Assembly: GCA_031271365.1 (NCBI GenBank)
Contig: JAISVV010000079.1
Location: 1-16,354 of the forward strand
DNA length: 16,354 bases
From: Elusimicrobiota bacterium
GTDB lineage: Bacteria; Elusimicrobiota; Elusimicrobia; Elusimicrobiales; Elusimicrobiaceae
Reading direction: 5' to 3'
The translations under genes were made by a program, and so were the position numbers. The notes under the pieces are model-generated. The model did not search any database. It was not told the origin of the DNA and worked only from the letters and a program-made list of their open reading frames with translations. This document shows, piece after piece, positions 1-6,654 of the stretch; positions within the stretch are counted from its first letter, which is position 1, and every line of letters starts with the position of its first letter.

Positions 1-2818
1 CCCCGACGTCGCCGCGCAGGAAGTGCGCGACAACGTAAATAAAATACAAAGAAATCTGCCCGACGGCATAGACCCGCCCGTAATCTCTAAAATAGACATC
101 GGCGCCGCGGCCGTTATGAACATAGTCGTAACCGCGCCTATGGACATTATCTCTCTTACCGAAATGGCCAAAAAGCAGGTAAAAGAAAATATAGAAAACG
201 TTAACGGCATAGGCTCGGTGGAAATCGTCGGCGGCAGAGAGCGCGAAGTGCACGTAGTGGTAAACCCGCTTAAAATGGCTTCTTTGGGCATATCCGCGTC
301 GGCCGTAAAAAACGCCATCGCCGAGCAAAATACCGAAGTCCCTGGCGGCCGCGTGGAAAATACGCTCAACGACTTTAACCTGCGTATTTTAGGCCGGATA
401 GATAAGGTGGAAGATTTTAACGACATAGTGGTAGCCAATATCAACGGCGTGCCTATAAAAATATCGGATATCGGCTATGTGCAGGATTCGGGCCAGTACG
501 AAAGCAGCGCCGTCTACATTAACGGCCAGCGCGGCGTAAGTTTAAACGTAAAAAAGCAATCGGGCACTAACACGCTTTCGGTTATCGCGGCCATTAAGGC
601 AAGGCTGGAGGAAATAAAACCTATTTTGCCCGAAGGCGCGCAGATTAATATCGTCTCCGACCAGTCGGGCTATATAGAAGAATCTTTCTTTGCCGTTATG
701 GAACACCTTGTTGTGGGCGCTATTTTAGCGGCTATTGTGGTGTTTATGTTTATGGGCGACGTGCGCTCCACCTTAATTGCCGCCGTGGCCATACCTACGT
801 CTATCATAGGCACTTTTGCTTTGATGATGTGGAGCGGCTTTACCCTCGATAACATGACGCTTTTGGGCCTGACCGTGGCCGTAGGCCTGGTTATAGACGA
901 CGCCATTATTATGCTTGAAAATATACACAGGCATATGGAAGAATACGGCAAGCCGCCGCTGCAGGCCGCCATAGACGGCGCGAAGGGAATTTCCTTTGCC
1001 GTTATAGCCACCACGGCGTCTTTAATCGTTATTTTTGTGCCTTTGGCTTTTATGAGCGGCATTATCGGCCGTTTTGTGCGCAGCTACGGCCTGACGGTGG
1101 CCTACGCCGTGGGCATAAGCTGTCTAGTGGCTTTAACCCTAACGCCCATGCTTTGCAGCAAGTTTTTAAAGGCGGAAAAGAAAAGCGGCGCTACGGATAA
1201 AATGGTTGACGGCGTAAATAACTTTATACAAAAGGTTTATCTTGTCCTGCTCGGCTGGGCCATGCGCCATAAACTGTTGATGGTTATAATGTCGCTGCTT
1301 TTGATGATTACGCCTGTCTTTATGTTTAAAACCGGCCTTGTGGGCGTGGATTTTATGCCGCAGGACGACTCCGGCAAGTTTCAGATAGACTTAGAGACGC
1401 CCGACGGCACCAGCTACGAAACCATGACAGATTTTATGCAGGCCGTGCAGCGCGAAATTAACCAAATGCCGCATATAGATAAATTGTTTACCGGTATCGG
1501 CGTTTCCGCCAGCAGCGTAATTAACGTGGGCGCGCCGACAAACTACGGCTATTTTATCGTGGAGCTTAAAGACCTTAAAACCCGCGGCAAAAACAACAGC
1601 GTGTTTGAATATATAGACGCCGCGCGTAAAATATTAAAAAAATATTCCAATGTAAAAACAAGCGCCTATGTAATAAGCTCCGGCCCCGGCGGCGGGCGGG
1701 CGGCGGTGCAATACTCTATCACGGGCCCAGATATCGATAAACTGCTTGAATACGCAAACGGCGTTTACGATAAAGTAAAAGACGTGCCGGGCCTTATCGA
1801 TTTAGACGTGGATTTTGACTACGCCAAGCCCGAGTACCGCGTTTTAATAGACCGCAAGCGCGCGCACGACCAGGGCGTAAAAGTTATAGACGTGGCCACC
1901 ACGCTGCGCACCTTTATCAGCGGGGAGGAAAATATCTCCCGCTATAAAGAAAACGACGAGCTTTACGAAGTGCGCATCCGCGCGCAGGAAACGTATAGAG
2001 ATAATAAAGAGGTTATCTCCTCCATGATGGTGCCTGCGGTGCAAAACGGCAAAAGCGTCCTGGTGCGCCTTGACAGCGTGGCCAGCGTGCAGGAAGGCTT
2101 TGGGCCATCGCAGATACAGCGGCGCAGCCGGCAGCGGCAGATAACCGTGCAGGCCAACGTAGTCAGAGGCCAGCTGGACTTACAGAGCGCCGTTAAACAC
2201 ATGGACGAGGCCTTCGCCTCCCTTAACCCGGACCCGCAATACAGGCATATCCTGGTGGGCGAGGCTAAGGAAATGGGCCGCATGTTAATGAGCTTTTTAA
2301 TGGCTTTTGCGCTGGCTATTTTATTTAAATATATGATTTTAGCCGCCCAGTTTGAAAGCTATGTGCTGCCTTTGGTGGTGCTGACTGCTATACCGCTTAC
2401 GCTGCCTTTTGCGCTGCTTACGCTTGCTATAGCGCGCGATTCGCTAAACGTGTTTAGCCTTCTGGGTATATTTATGTTAATAGGCATAGTAAGTAAAAAC
2501 GCTATTTTACAGGTGGACTACACCAACCAGCTGCGCCGCCGCGGCGAAAAACTATACGAAGCCATAATGGAAGCCAATAAAGTGCGTCTGCGCCCTATCT
2601 TAATGACTACCATTACCATTATAGCCGGCATGGTGCCCACAATGTTAGGCACCGGCGCGGGCAGCGGCTTAAGGCGCAGCCTGGCTATAGTTATTATCGG
2701 CGGGCAGACGCTGTCTTTGCTTATTACGCTTTTGATGGCGCCCGTAAGCTATGATTTATTGGAAACGTTCAGCCTGTGGCTTAAAAGGAAAGTTTTTAAA
2801 ACGAACCCGGCAGAATAA
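1..2818 (+). CDS. RND-family multidrug efflux pump, inner-membrane subunit (HAE-1/AcrB-like), 5' end missing
   Basis: This is a proton-driven inner-membrane transporter that would export drugs or other hydrophobic compounds through a periplasmic adaptor and a TolC-type channel. The frame is open to the left edge, so the gene starts outside the window; the GTG at 23 is internal. The first visible residues (PDVAAQEVRDNVNKIQRNLP) align by eye with AcrB from about residue 101, so TM1 and the start of the porter domain are missing. About 938 of roughly 1040 residues are present. The proton-relay residues are intact: the TM4 Asp pair in GLVIDDAIIMLEN (Asp codons 896-901) and the TM10 Lys in GIVSKNAIL (codon 2495-2497). 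The family motif FVPLAFMSGIIGRF is also present. Adaptor and channel genes would be expected upstream, outside the window. The family is very likely; substrates cannot be told. The gene ends at a strong terminator. Confidence 0.95.
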   Translation, partial: PDVAAQEVRDNVNKIQRNLPDGIDPPVISKIDIGAAAVMNIVVTAPMDIISLTEMAKKQVKENIENVNGIGSVEIVGGREREVHVVVNPLKMASLGISASAVKNAIAEQNTEVPGGRVENTLNDFNLRILGRIDKVEDFNDIVVANINGVPIKISDIGYVQDSGQYESSAVYINGQRGVSLNVKKQSGTNTLSVIAAIKARLEEIKPILPEGAQINIVSDQSGYIEESFFAVMEHLVVGAILAAIVVFMFMGDVRSTLIAAVAIPTSIIGTFALMMWSGFTLDNMTLLGLTVAVGLVIDDAIIMLENIHRHMEEYGKPPLQAAIDGAKGISFAVIATTASLIVIFVPLAFMSGIIGRFVRSYGLTVAYAVGISCLVALTLTPMLCSKFLKAEKKSGATDKMVDGVNNFIQKVYLVLLGWAMRHKLLMVIMSLLLMITPVFMFKTGLVGVDFMPQDDSGKFQIDLETPDGTSYETMTDFMQAVQREINQMPHIDKLFTGIGVSASSVINVGAPTNYGYFIVELKDLKTRGKNNSVFEYIDAARKILKKYSNVKTSAYVISSGPGGGRAAVQYSITGPDIDKLLEYANGVYDKVKDVPGLIDLDVDFDYAKPEYRVLIDRKRAHDQGVKVIDVATTLRTFISGEENISRYKENDELYEVRIRAQETYRDNKEVISSMMVPAVQNGKSVLVRLDSVASVQEGFGPSQIQRRSRQRQITVQANVVRGQLDLQSAVKHMDEAFASLNPDPQYRHILVGEAKEMGRMLMSFLMAFALAILFKYMILAAQFESYVLPLVVLTAIPLTLPFALLTLAIARDSLNVFSLLGIFMLIGIVSKNAILQVDYTNQLRRRGEKLYEAIMEANKVRLRPILMTTITIIAGMVPTMLGTGAGSGLRRSLAIVIIGGQTLSLLITLLMAPVSYDLLETFSLWLKRKVFKTNPAE

Positions 2819-2835
2819 AAATAAGCCCTATACAA

Positions 2836-2867
2836 AAAACACCCCGCCGCAGCAGGCGGGGTGTTTT
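2836..2867. terminator. Bidirectional intrinsic terminator between the RND pump gene and rplY
   Basis: A perfect 13-bp stem (2836-2848 with 2855-2867) has a GC core, ACCCCGCC/GGCGGGGT, and a 6-nt loop GCAGCA. It carries T residues on its 3' side (TTTTGTT) and six A residues at 2834-2839 that become a U tract on the minus strand. It lies 18 bp after the pump stop codon and 16 bp after the rplY stop codon, so it can end both convergent transcripts. Confidence 0.93.
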
Positions 2868-2882
2868 GTTATAAGGTGCAAA

Positions 2883-3566
2883 CTACTTTTTAGCTTCCGG
2901 CTTCTTGGCGTCGCCGGCTGCGCCCTCTTCTTCTTTTTTGCCTTTGGCTGCGGCAATTTCGGGCTGGGTGGCTGCGTCACCGGCAGGGGCTGCGGCGGTT
3001 TCTTCGGCGGTGTCCCTGGGTATGATAATATGCACTACCATGCGGCCCGGCTCGCCCATAACTTCAACGCCTTTGGGCAGCTTAAGGTCCGCCACGGTGA
3101 TGCTTTTATCAAAGGTGAGTATCGCGATATCAGCCTCTATATGATGCGGTATATCCGCGGGCAGACATTTGACGGTTACTTCCCTGAGCACATGGTCTAT
3201 AAGGCCGCCGTTGGCTTTGATAAAAGCGCTCTCGCCGACGAGCACTACGGGCACGGCGGTTTCAATCGGTTTATCCATAGACACGCGCTGGAAATCTATG
3301 TGTATCGGCGTGTCTTTAACCACGTGATATTGCACTTCTTTGATGATGGCTTGCTCTTTGCCTGCAGGCAGGGCGATTTCCACCACGGCGTTACCGCCGG
3401 CTTTTTGTACGGCCAAAAAGTCCTTTTCGTTTACGCTGACGCTTAAAGGCTCTTTGCCCGCGCCGTAAATCACCGCGGGTATAAGTTTTTGCGCCCTTAT
3501 TTTAGAAAGCTCGCCTTTGGCGCCGGCTCTTTCCCTGTTTACTGCTGTTATTGTTAACTTTTCCAT
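2883..3566 (-). CDS. rplY: 50S ribosomal protein L25, CTC/TL5 type
   Basis: This 227-residue protein binds 5S rRNA in the large ribosomal subunit; the long CTC form is often linked to general stress. Residues ~1-92 are the L25 5S-binding domain (LTITAVNRERAGAKGELSKI, IPAVIYGAG, IKEVQYHVVKDTPIHIDFQRV). Residues ~93-185 are the TL5 beta domain (PVVLVGE, GGLIDHVLREVTVKCLPADIP). The last ~40 residues are a low-complexity Ala/Glu/Lys tail. The ATG has an AGGAG at 3579-3583, about 12 nt upstream. It is the last gene of the minus-strand glmU-prs-rplY unit, 72 bp after prs with no terminator seen between them. The pth gene that commonly follows rplY is absent here, since the terminator comes next. 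Confidence 0.95.
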   Translation of the reverse strand: MEKLTITAVNRERAGAKGELSKIRAQKLIPAVIYGAGKEPLSVSVNEKDFLAVQKAGGNAVVEIALPAGKEQAIIKEVQYHVVKDTPIHIDFQRVSMDKPIETAVPVVLVGESAFIKANGGLIDHVLREVTVKCLPADIPHHIEADIAILTFDKSITVADLKLPKGVEVMGEPGRMVVHIIIPRDTAEETAAAPAGDAATQPEIAAAKGKKEEEGAAGDAKKPEAKK

Positions 3567-3638
3567 TGTATACTTACTCTCCTGTCTTTGCGCGCGCGTG
3601 GGGCGGCGCAGTGTAAATTGCGTTAATTGTACTGCCTT

Positions 3639-4592
3639 TTAGTCAAACATCTCGCTTATAGAGCGGCCGTCATGGTTGCGGCTTATGGCGTCGGCAAATA
3701 CGTGCGAGACGGTTAAAATATGTATTTTATCGCTTTGGCGGCGGCCGGCCTCGGGGATAGTGTCGGTTATAAACAGCTTTTCTATGGCCGAATTATTAAC
3801 TTTTTCCACCCCGTCGCGCGACAAAACGCCGTGCGTGCAAAGCGCCATAACCTTTTGTGCGCCCTGCTCCTTAACCTTATTGGCTACAACCGATAAGGTG
3901 CCCGCGGTATCTACGATATCGTCAACGATTATAACGGTTTTATCCTTAACGTCGCCGATGATGTTATAGACGACGGCCTCGTTGCGCTTAGGGCGCCTTT
4001 TATCAATGATAACCAGGCCCGCGTCCATACGCGCCGCTATTTTGCGGGCGCGCTCCACGCCGCCTACGTCGGGGGAAACTATAACCAAATCTTTGGGTTT
4101 ATTTTTTAGAAAGTAATCCAAAAATACGCCGCGGGCGCCAAGGTGGTCCAGCGGGATATCAAAGAAGCCTTGTATCTGGGCCGCATGCAAATCCATGGCC
4201 ATAATACGGTCCGCGCCGGCTTTGGCTATAATATTGGCGGCCAATTTTGCGGTTATCGGCACGCGGGGGCTGCCCTTGCGGTCCGCCCGGGCGTAGCCGT
4301 AGTAGGGGATAACGGCCGTAATGCGCCCCGCGCTTGCGCGGCGCAAAGCGTCCATCATAACCAAAAGTTCCATTAAATTTTCGTTGACGGGGGTGCAGGT
4401 GGGCTGGATTATATAGCAGTCCGCCCCGCGCACGCTTTCAAGCACTTGCACGTCAACCTCGCCGTCGGCAAACCTGTCTACGCGCAAAGCGCCCAGCTCT
4501 ATGCCCAAATGTTTTACTATACGCTCGGCCAAAGCGCGGTTAGCGTTGCCGGTAAAAACTTTTAAATCCCTCATACCTTGAGAGTTTGTCAT
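3639..4592 (-). CDS. prs: Ribose-phosphate pyrophosphokinase (PRPP synthase), class I
   Basis: Makes PRPP from ribose-5-phosphate and ATP for purine, pyrimidine, NAD, histidine and tryptophan synthesis in the cytosol. At 317 residues it has the normal family length. Visible motifs are the ATP-binding segment YYGYARADRKGSPRVPI (97-113), the catalytic-His signature DLHAAQIQGFFDIP (134-147), SPDVGGVERARKIA (173-186), the flexible catalytic loop DKRRP (197-201) and the PRPP-binding loop VDDIVDTAGT (223-232). The start is chosen at 4592 because its ATG overlaps the glmU stop as ATGA and has an upstream AAGGAAAG. A second ATG seven codons in (MRDLKVFTG) is possible and matches the usual N-terminus of the family. 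The overlap implies translational coupling to glmU. Confidence 0.97.
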   Translation of the reverse strand: MTNSQGMRDLKVFTGNANRALAERIVKHLGIELGALRVDRFADGEVDVQVLESVRGADCYIIQPTCTPVNENLMELLVMMDALRRASAGRITAVIPYYGYARADRKGSPRVPITAKLAANIIAKAGADRIMAMDLHAAQIQGFFDIPLDHLGARGVFLDYFLKNKPKDLVIVSPDVGGVERARKIAARMDAGLVIIDKRRPKRNEAVVYNIIGDVKDKTVIIVDDIVDTAGTLSVVANKVKEQGAQKVMALCTHGVLSRDGVEKVNNSAIEKLFITDTIPEAGRRQSDKIHILTVSHVFADAISRNHDGRSISEMFD

Positions 4593-6001
4593 TTTTTACT
4601 TTCCTTTTTAAACATTTTCTTCTTTTGCTTAAGCACCTGACGCGCCCTGGCTATAGCCAAAGAGCCCTCAGGGATATCTTGCGTTATTGTAGAGCCTGCC
4701 GCTATCAACGCGCCCTTACCTATTTTAACCGGCGCTACAAAATTGGTGTTGGAGCCTACAAAAACCCCGTCTTCTATAATAGTTTTATATTTATTAACGC
4801 CGTCGTAATTGCAGGTTATCGTGCCGGCGCCTACGTTTACTTTTCGGCCTACTTGGCTGTCGCCTATATAAGAAAGATGCGGCACTTTGCTGCCCGCGCC
4901 GATAACGGATTTTTTAATTTCGGTAAAATTGCCCACTTTGGCGTTTTCTTTTAAAACGGCTTGCGGGCGCAGGTGCGCATAGGGCCCTACGGCGCAGTTT
5001 TTGCCGATATATGCCTGCGTCAGATAACAGCCGGATTTTATGTGGCTGCTTTCTTCTATCACGCTGTTTTCTATCCAGCAGTCGGGGCCTATAACGCAGT
5101 TTTGCGCGATTTTTGAGCCGCTTTTAATAAAGCAGCCCGGGTAGATAATTGTATCCGGGCCGATTTGTACGCCCTGCTCTATATAAGTATCGCCGGGTTT
5201 AATAAGGGTAACGCCGTTATCCATGTGGCGCAGGTTGATGCCCTCTTGCATAAGTTTGGCCGCCTGCGCCAGCTGGGCTTTAGAGTTTACGCCCATGGCT
5301 TCTTTAAAATCGGCGGCTTTATAAACTTCCGTCTTAAAGCCTTTTTGTTTTAAAAACCCTAAAGTATCGGTTAGATAATATTCCTTTTTGGGGCCTTGCG
5401 GTTTAAGCAGTTTTAACATGGCTATAAGCGGTTTTGTTTCAAAAATATACATACCGGAGTTTATTTCTTTTATTTGCGCGGTTGTTGTATCGGTTTCGCT
5501 TTCTTCTACTATTTTTTCAAACGCGCCGCGGGTGTCTTTTACTATGCGGCCGTAGCCTTTCGGGTTATCTATGTCAACGCTTAGCACCGTGCAGGCCGCA
5601 TTGGATTTGTTGTGCTTATTTATCAGGTTTTTTAAAGTGGTTGGTTGTATAAGCGGCGCGTCGCCGGCCAGTATTATAACCCGGGCAAACTTTTGCATAA
5701 AGGGCGCGCTGTCTTTAGCCGCGGTGCCGCTGCCGGTTAAGTTTTTTTGCAAAATAAAATCCACCGGCGTTTTAACACCCCATAGCGGGAGGTTAGTTTG
5801 AACTATTTCTTTTAATAGTTCCGCCCGGTGGCCCGTAAGAACGCCGATTTTTGCCGGTTTAAGCTGTTGCGCGGTTTTAAGTATATGCGCCAGCATCGGC
5901 TGGCCGCAAACGGCGTGCAACGGCTTTGGCAAATCGGACTTCATTCTTGTGCCTTTGCCCCCTGCCAGTATCAGGATGCAAAGTTCTTTTTTGGCTACCA
6001 T
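4589..6001 (-). CDS. glmU: Bifunctional UDP-N-acetylglucosamine pyrophosphorylase / glucosamine-1-phosphate N-acetyltransferase
   Basis: Catalyses the last two steps to UDP-GlcNAc, the precursor of peptidoglycan and LPS. It acetylates GlcN-1-P with acetyl-CoA, then transfers UMP from UTP. The N-terminal half is a nucleotidyltransferase with ILAGGKGTRM at residues 11-20, followed by KPLH and GDAPLI. The C-terminal half is a left-handed beta-helix of hexapeptide repeats carrying the acetyltransferase signature AHLRPQA, VGNFTEIKKS, HLSYIGDS and VNVGAGTITCNYDG. I place the start at the ATG 5999-6001 (470 aa) because AAAGGAA sits just upstream and ILAGGKG then falls near the N-terminus. The in-frame GTG at 6020-6022 would add seven residues and has no ribosome-binding site. 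First gene of glmU-prs-rplY; it overlaps prs by 4 bp. Confidence 0.96.
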   Translation of the reverse strand: MVAKKELCILILAGGKGTRMKSDLPKPLHAVCGQPMLAHILKTAQQLKPAKIGVLTGHRAELLKEIVQTNLPLWGVKTPVDFILQKNLTGSGTAAKDSAPFMQKFARVIILAGDAPLIQPTTLKNLINKHNKSNAACTVLSVDIDNPKGYGRIVKDTRGAFEKIVEESETDTTTAQIKEINSGMYIFETKPLIAMLKLLKPQGPKKEYYLTDTLGFLKQKGFKTEVYKAADFKEAMGVNSKAQLAQAAKLMQEGINLRHMDNGVTLIKPGDTYIEQGVQIGPDTIIYPGCFIKSGSKIAQNCVIGPDCWIENSVIEESSHIKSGCYLTQAYIGKNCAVGPYAHLRPQAVLKENAKVGNFTEIKKSVIGAGSKVPHLSYIGDSQVGRKVNVGAGTITCNYDGVNKYKTIIEDGVFVGSNTNFVAPVKIGKGALIAAGSTITQDIPEGSLAIARARQVLKQKKKMFKKESKK

Positions 6002-6021
6002 AATTTCCTTTACTCTTGCCA

Positions 6022-6034
6022 CGGGCTTTGCCCG
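6022..6034 (-). other. Small hairpin in the glmU 5' leader
   Basis: A 5-bp perfect inverted repeat, CGGGC-TTT-GCCCG on the + strand, lies in the predicted ~48-nt untranslated leader of glmU, about 20 nt before the start codon. It covers the alternative GTG start, which argues further for the downstream ATG. It has no U tract, so it is not a terminator. A regulatory role is only possible, not shown. Confidence 0.35.
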
Positions 6035-6055
6035 GTATATTTTTACTTTCTTGAT

Positions 6056-6064
6056 ATTATATCA
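6056..6064 (-). promoter_or_regulatory. Extended -10 promoter for the glmU-prs-rplY operon
   Basis: Read on the minus strand this is TGATATAAT, a perfect TATAAT preceded by the TGn extension. Transcription would start near 6049 and give a leader of about 48 nt. No good -35 box is seen at the usual spacing, which extended -10 promoters can tolerate. Confidence 0.6.
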
Positions 6065-6125
6065 CATTTTGCGTAGGCCGTGTTTTCCGCTTCCCCCGCC
6101 GTCATGGGGCCGCCTCCGCCTCGTC

Positions 6126-6245
6126 GTCATTGCGATGGCGTCGTATAATGCGCCGTAAGGCGCATAGCCCGTGGCAATCTTCCTTTTTCTGCAGTAAGAC
6201 TTTAATATGAAGATTGCCGCAGACCCTGGCGGTCCTCGCAATGAC
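6126..6245. repeat. Inverted pair of REP-like palindromic repeat units
   Basis: Two units share the same ends, GTCATTGCGA at one side and GGCAATCTTC at the other, and face each other. The left unit is 6126-6182; the right unit is 6209-6245 on the opposite strand. The end matches are 10 bp each (6126-6135 with 6236-6245; 6173-6182 with 6209-6218) and are perfect. Each unit has its own inner hairpin: TGCGCC-GTAA-GGCGCA at 6149-6164 and GACC-CTGGC-GGTC at 6222-6234. The 26-bp spacer is AT-rich. The ends resemble dispersed GTCATTGCGA repeats that I recall from many bacterial genomes. There is only one pair in this window, so its copy number cannot be judged here. Confidence 0.75.
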
Positions 6246-6287
6246 TTTATTAATTAAGCCCGCGCTCGCAGAGCCGCGTCCAAGCCG

Positions 6288-6319
6288 TGTCCTGTTGTGT
6301 TGTATTGTGTTATGTCCTG
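6288..6319. repeat. Short nested direct repeats
   Basis: TGTCCTG occurs at 6288-6294 and again at 6313-6319. Between them TTGTGTT occurs twice (6295-6301, 6305-6311) with a 10-bp period, about one helical turn. It could be a protein-binding site or merely local slippage in low-complexity DNA. Confidence 0.4.
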
Positions 6320-6338
6320 CCGTTGCCGTCCCCATCCT

Positions 6339-6532
6339 GGCAGGGAATGTTACTCGGCGATTTTGCCGCGTTGTCAAAAAGGCCGGTTTTGTGCTGCCAA
6401 TGTGTTTGACTTGTTCGAATAAAAAATGCTGAGTAGTTACCTATAGTTTTTTGGCATTTTTTATGAGTTGTCAAACACGGCCCACAAAAGCGGCCTTTTT
6501 GGCGGCGTCATGAGCCGAAAACCTTCCCTGCC
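6339..6532. repeat. 194-bp imperfect palindrome (MITE-like element or structured RNA)
   Basis: Seven perfect stems nest around one centre. They are 6339-6347/6524-6532 (GGCAGGGAA, 9 bp), 6355-6358/6514-6517 (4 bp), 6365-6369/6502-6506 (5 bp), 6375-6385/6491-6501 (CAAAAAGGCCG, 11 bp), 6387-6393/6483-6489 (TTTTGTG, 7 bp), 6402-6410/6470-6478 (GTGTTTGAC, 9 bp) and 6421-6429/6454-6462 (AAAAAATGC, 9 bp). The terminal loop is 6430-6453. That makes 54 pairs, counted by eye, with internal loops of different lengths on the two sides. No clear target-site duplication, transposase or U tract was found. It may be a miniature inverted-repeat element, the gene of a rod-shaped RNA, or a cruciform-forming regulatory site. 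Confidence 0.7.
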
Positions 6533-6617
6533 GAAAGTCTTACGTGATAGCATTCGCGCCCGCGCAAAGAGCAAAAATAAATAAACCCCCAAAAAAAGGC
6601 CCCTTTCCCCATAACCC

Positions 6618-6647
6618 CTGACAAACATTATCAAATTTTTCTATAAT
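6618..6647 (+). promoter_or_regulatory. Sigma-70-type promoter of pheS
   Basis: CTGACA (6618-6623, five of six matches to the -35 consensus) and a perfect TATAAT (6642-6647) are separated by 18 bp. The predicted start is 6654-6655, which coincides with the pheS ATG at 6655. The mRNA would then have no or almost no 5' leader. Confidence 0.75.
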
Positions 6648-6654
6648 TACCATT

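Larger units (their letters stand above)
6062..6654. other. Divergent non-coding region between glmU and pheS
   Basis: About 590 bp lie between the two divergent promoters. The region holds an inverted pair of REP-like units (6126-6245), a short direct-repeat cluster (6288-6319), a 194-bp imperfect palindrome (6339-6532) and the pheS promoter. The stretches 6065-6125 and 6533-6617 show nothing beyond skewed composition (C-rich, then A/C-rich). Open frames across the region do not look like protein and lack ribosome-binding sites. I found no tRNA fold, T-box or pheM-like leader peptide. Confidence 0.7.

Noticed and set aside
2751..3446. 231-residue + strand open frame opposite rplY
   Set aside because: Its sequence is a Phe/Gly/Tyr-rich shadow of rplY, which has family motifs on the minus strand, and it would read across the terminator.
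6002..6022. GTG start at 6022 for glmU
   Set aside because: There is no ribosome-binding site before it, and the downstream ATG at 6001 has AAAGGAA just upstream and a normal family N-terminus.
6102..6377. 91-residue open frame on the - strand in the intergenic region
   Set aside because: Arg- and Thr-rich translation of the repeat units with no start signal or protein-like pattern.
6405..6425. GTTCGAAT resembling a tRNA T-loop
   Set aside because: The flanking bases cannot form a T stem and no acceptor, D or anticodon arms are present.
6214..6432. 72-residue open frame on the + strand in the intergenic region
   Set aside because: It runs through both palindromic repeats, has odd composition (Cys, Leu, Arg) and no ribosome-binding site.
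6463..6513. 16-residue peptide that could act as a pheS leader peptide
   Set aside because: It has only one Phe codon, no ribosome-binding site, lies within the palindrome and is not followed by a terminator/antiterminator pair.
6339..6532. Integron attC site or retron msr/msd
   Set aside because: No attC core sites at the ends, no integrase or reverse transcriptase gene nearby, and the element is longer than usual attC sites.
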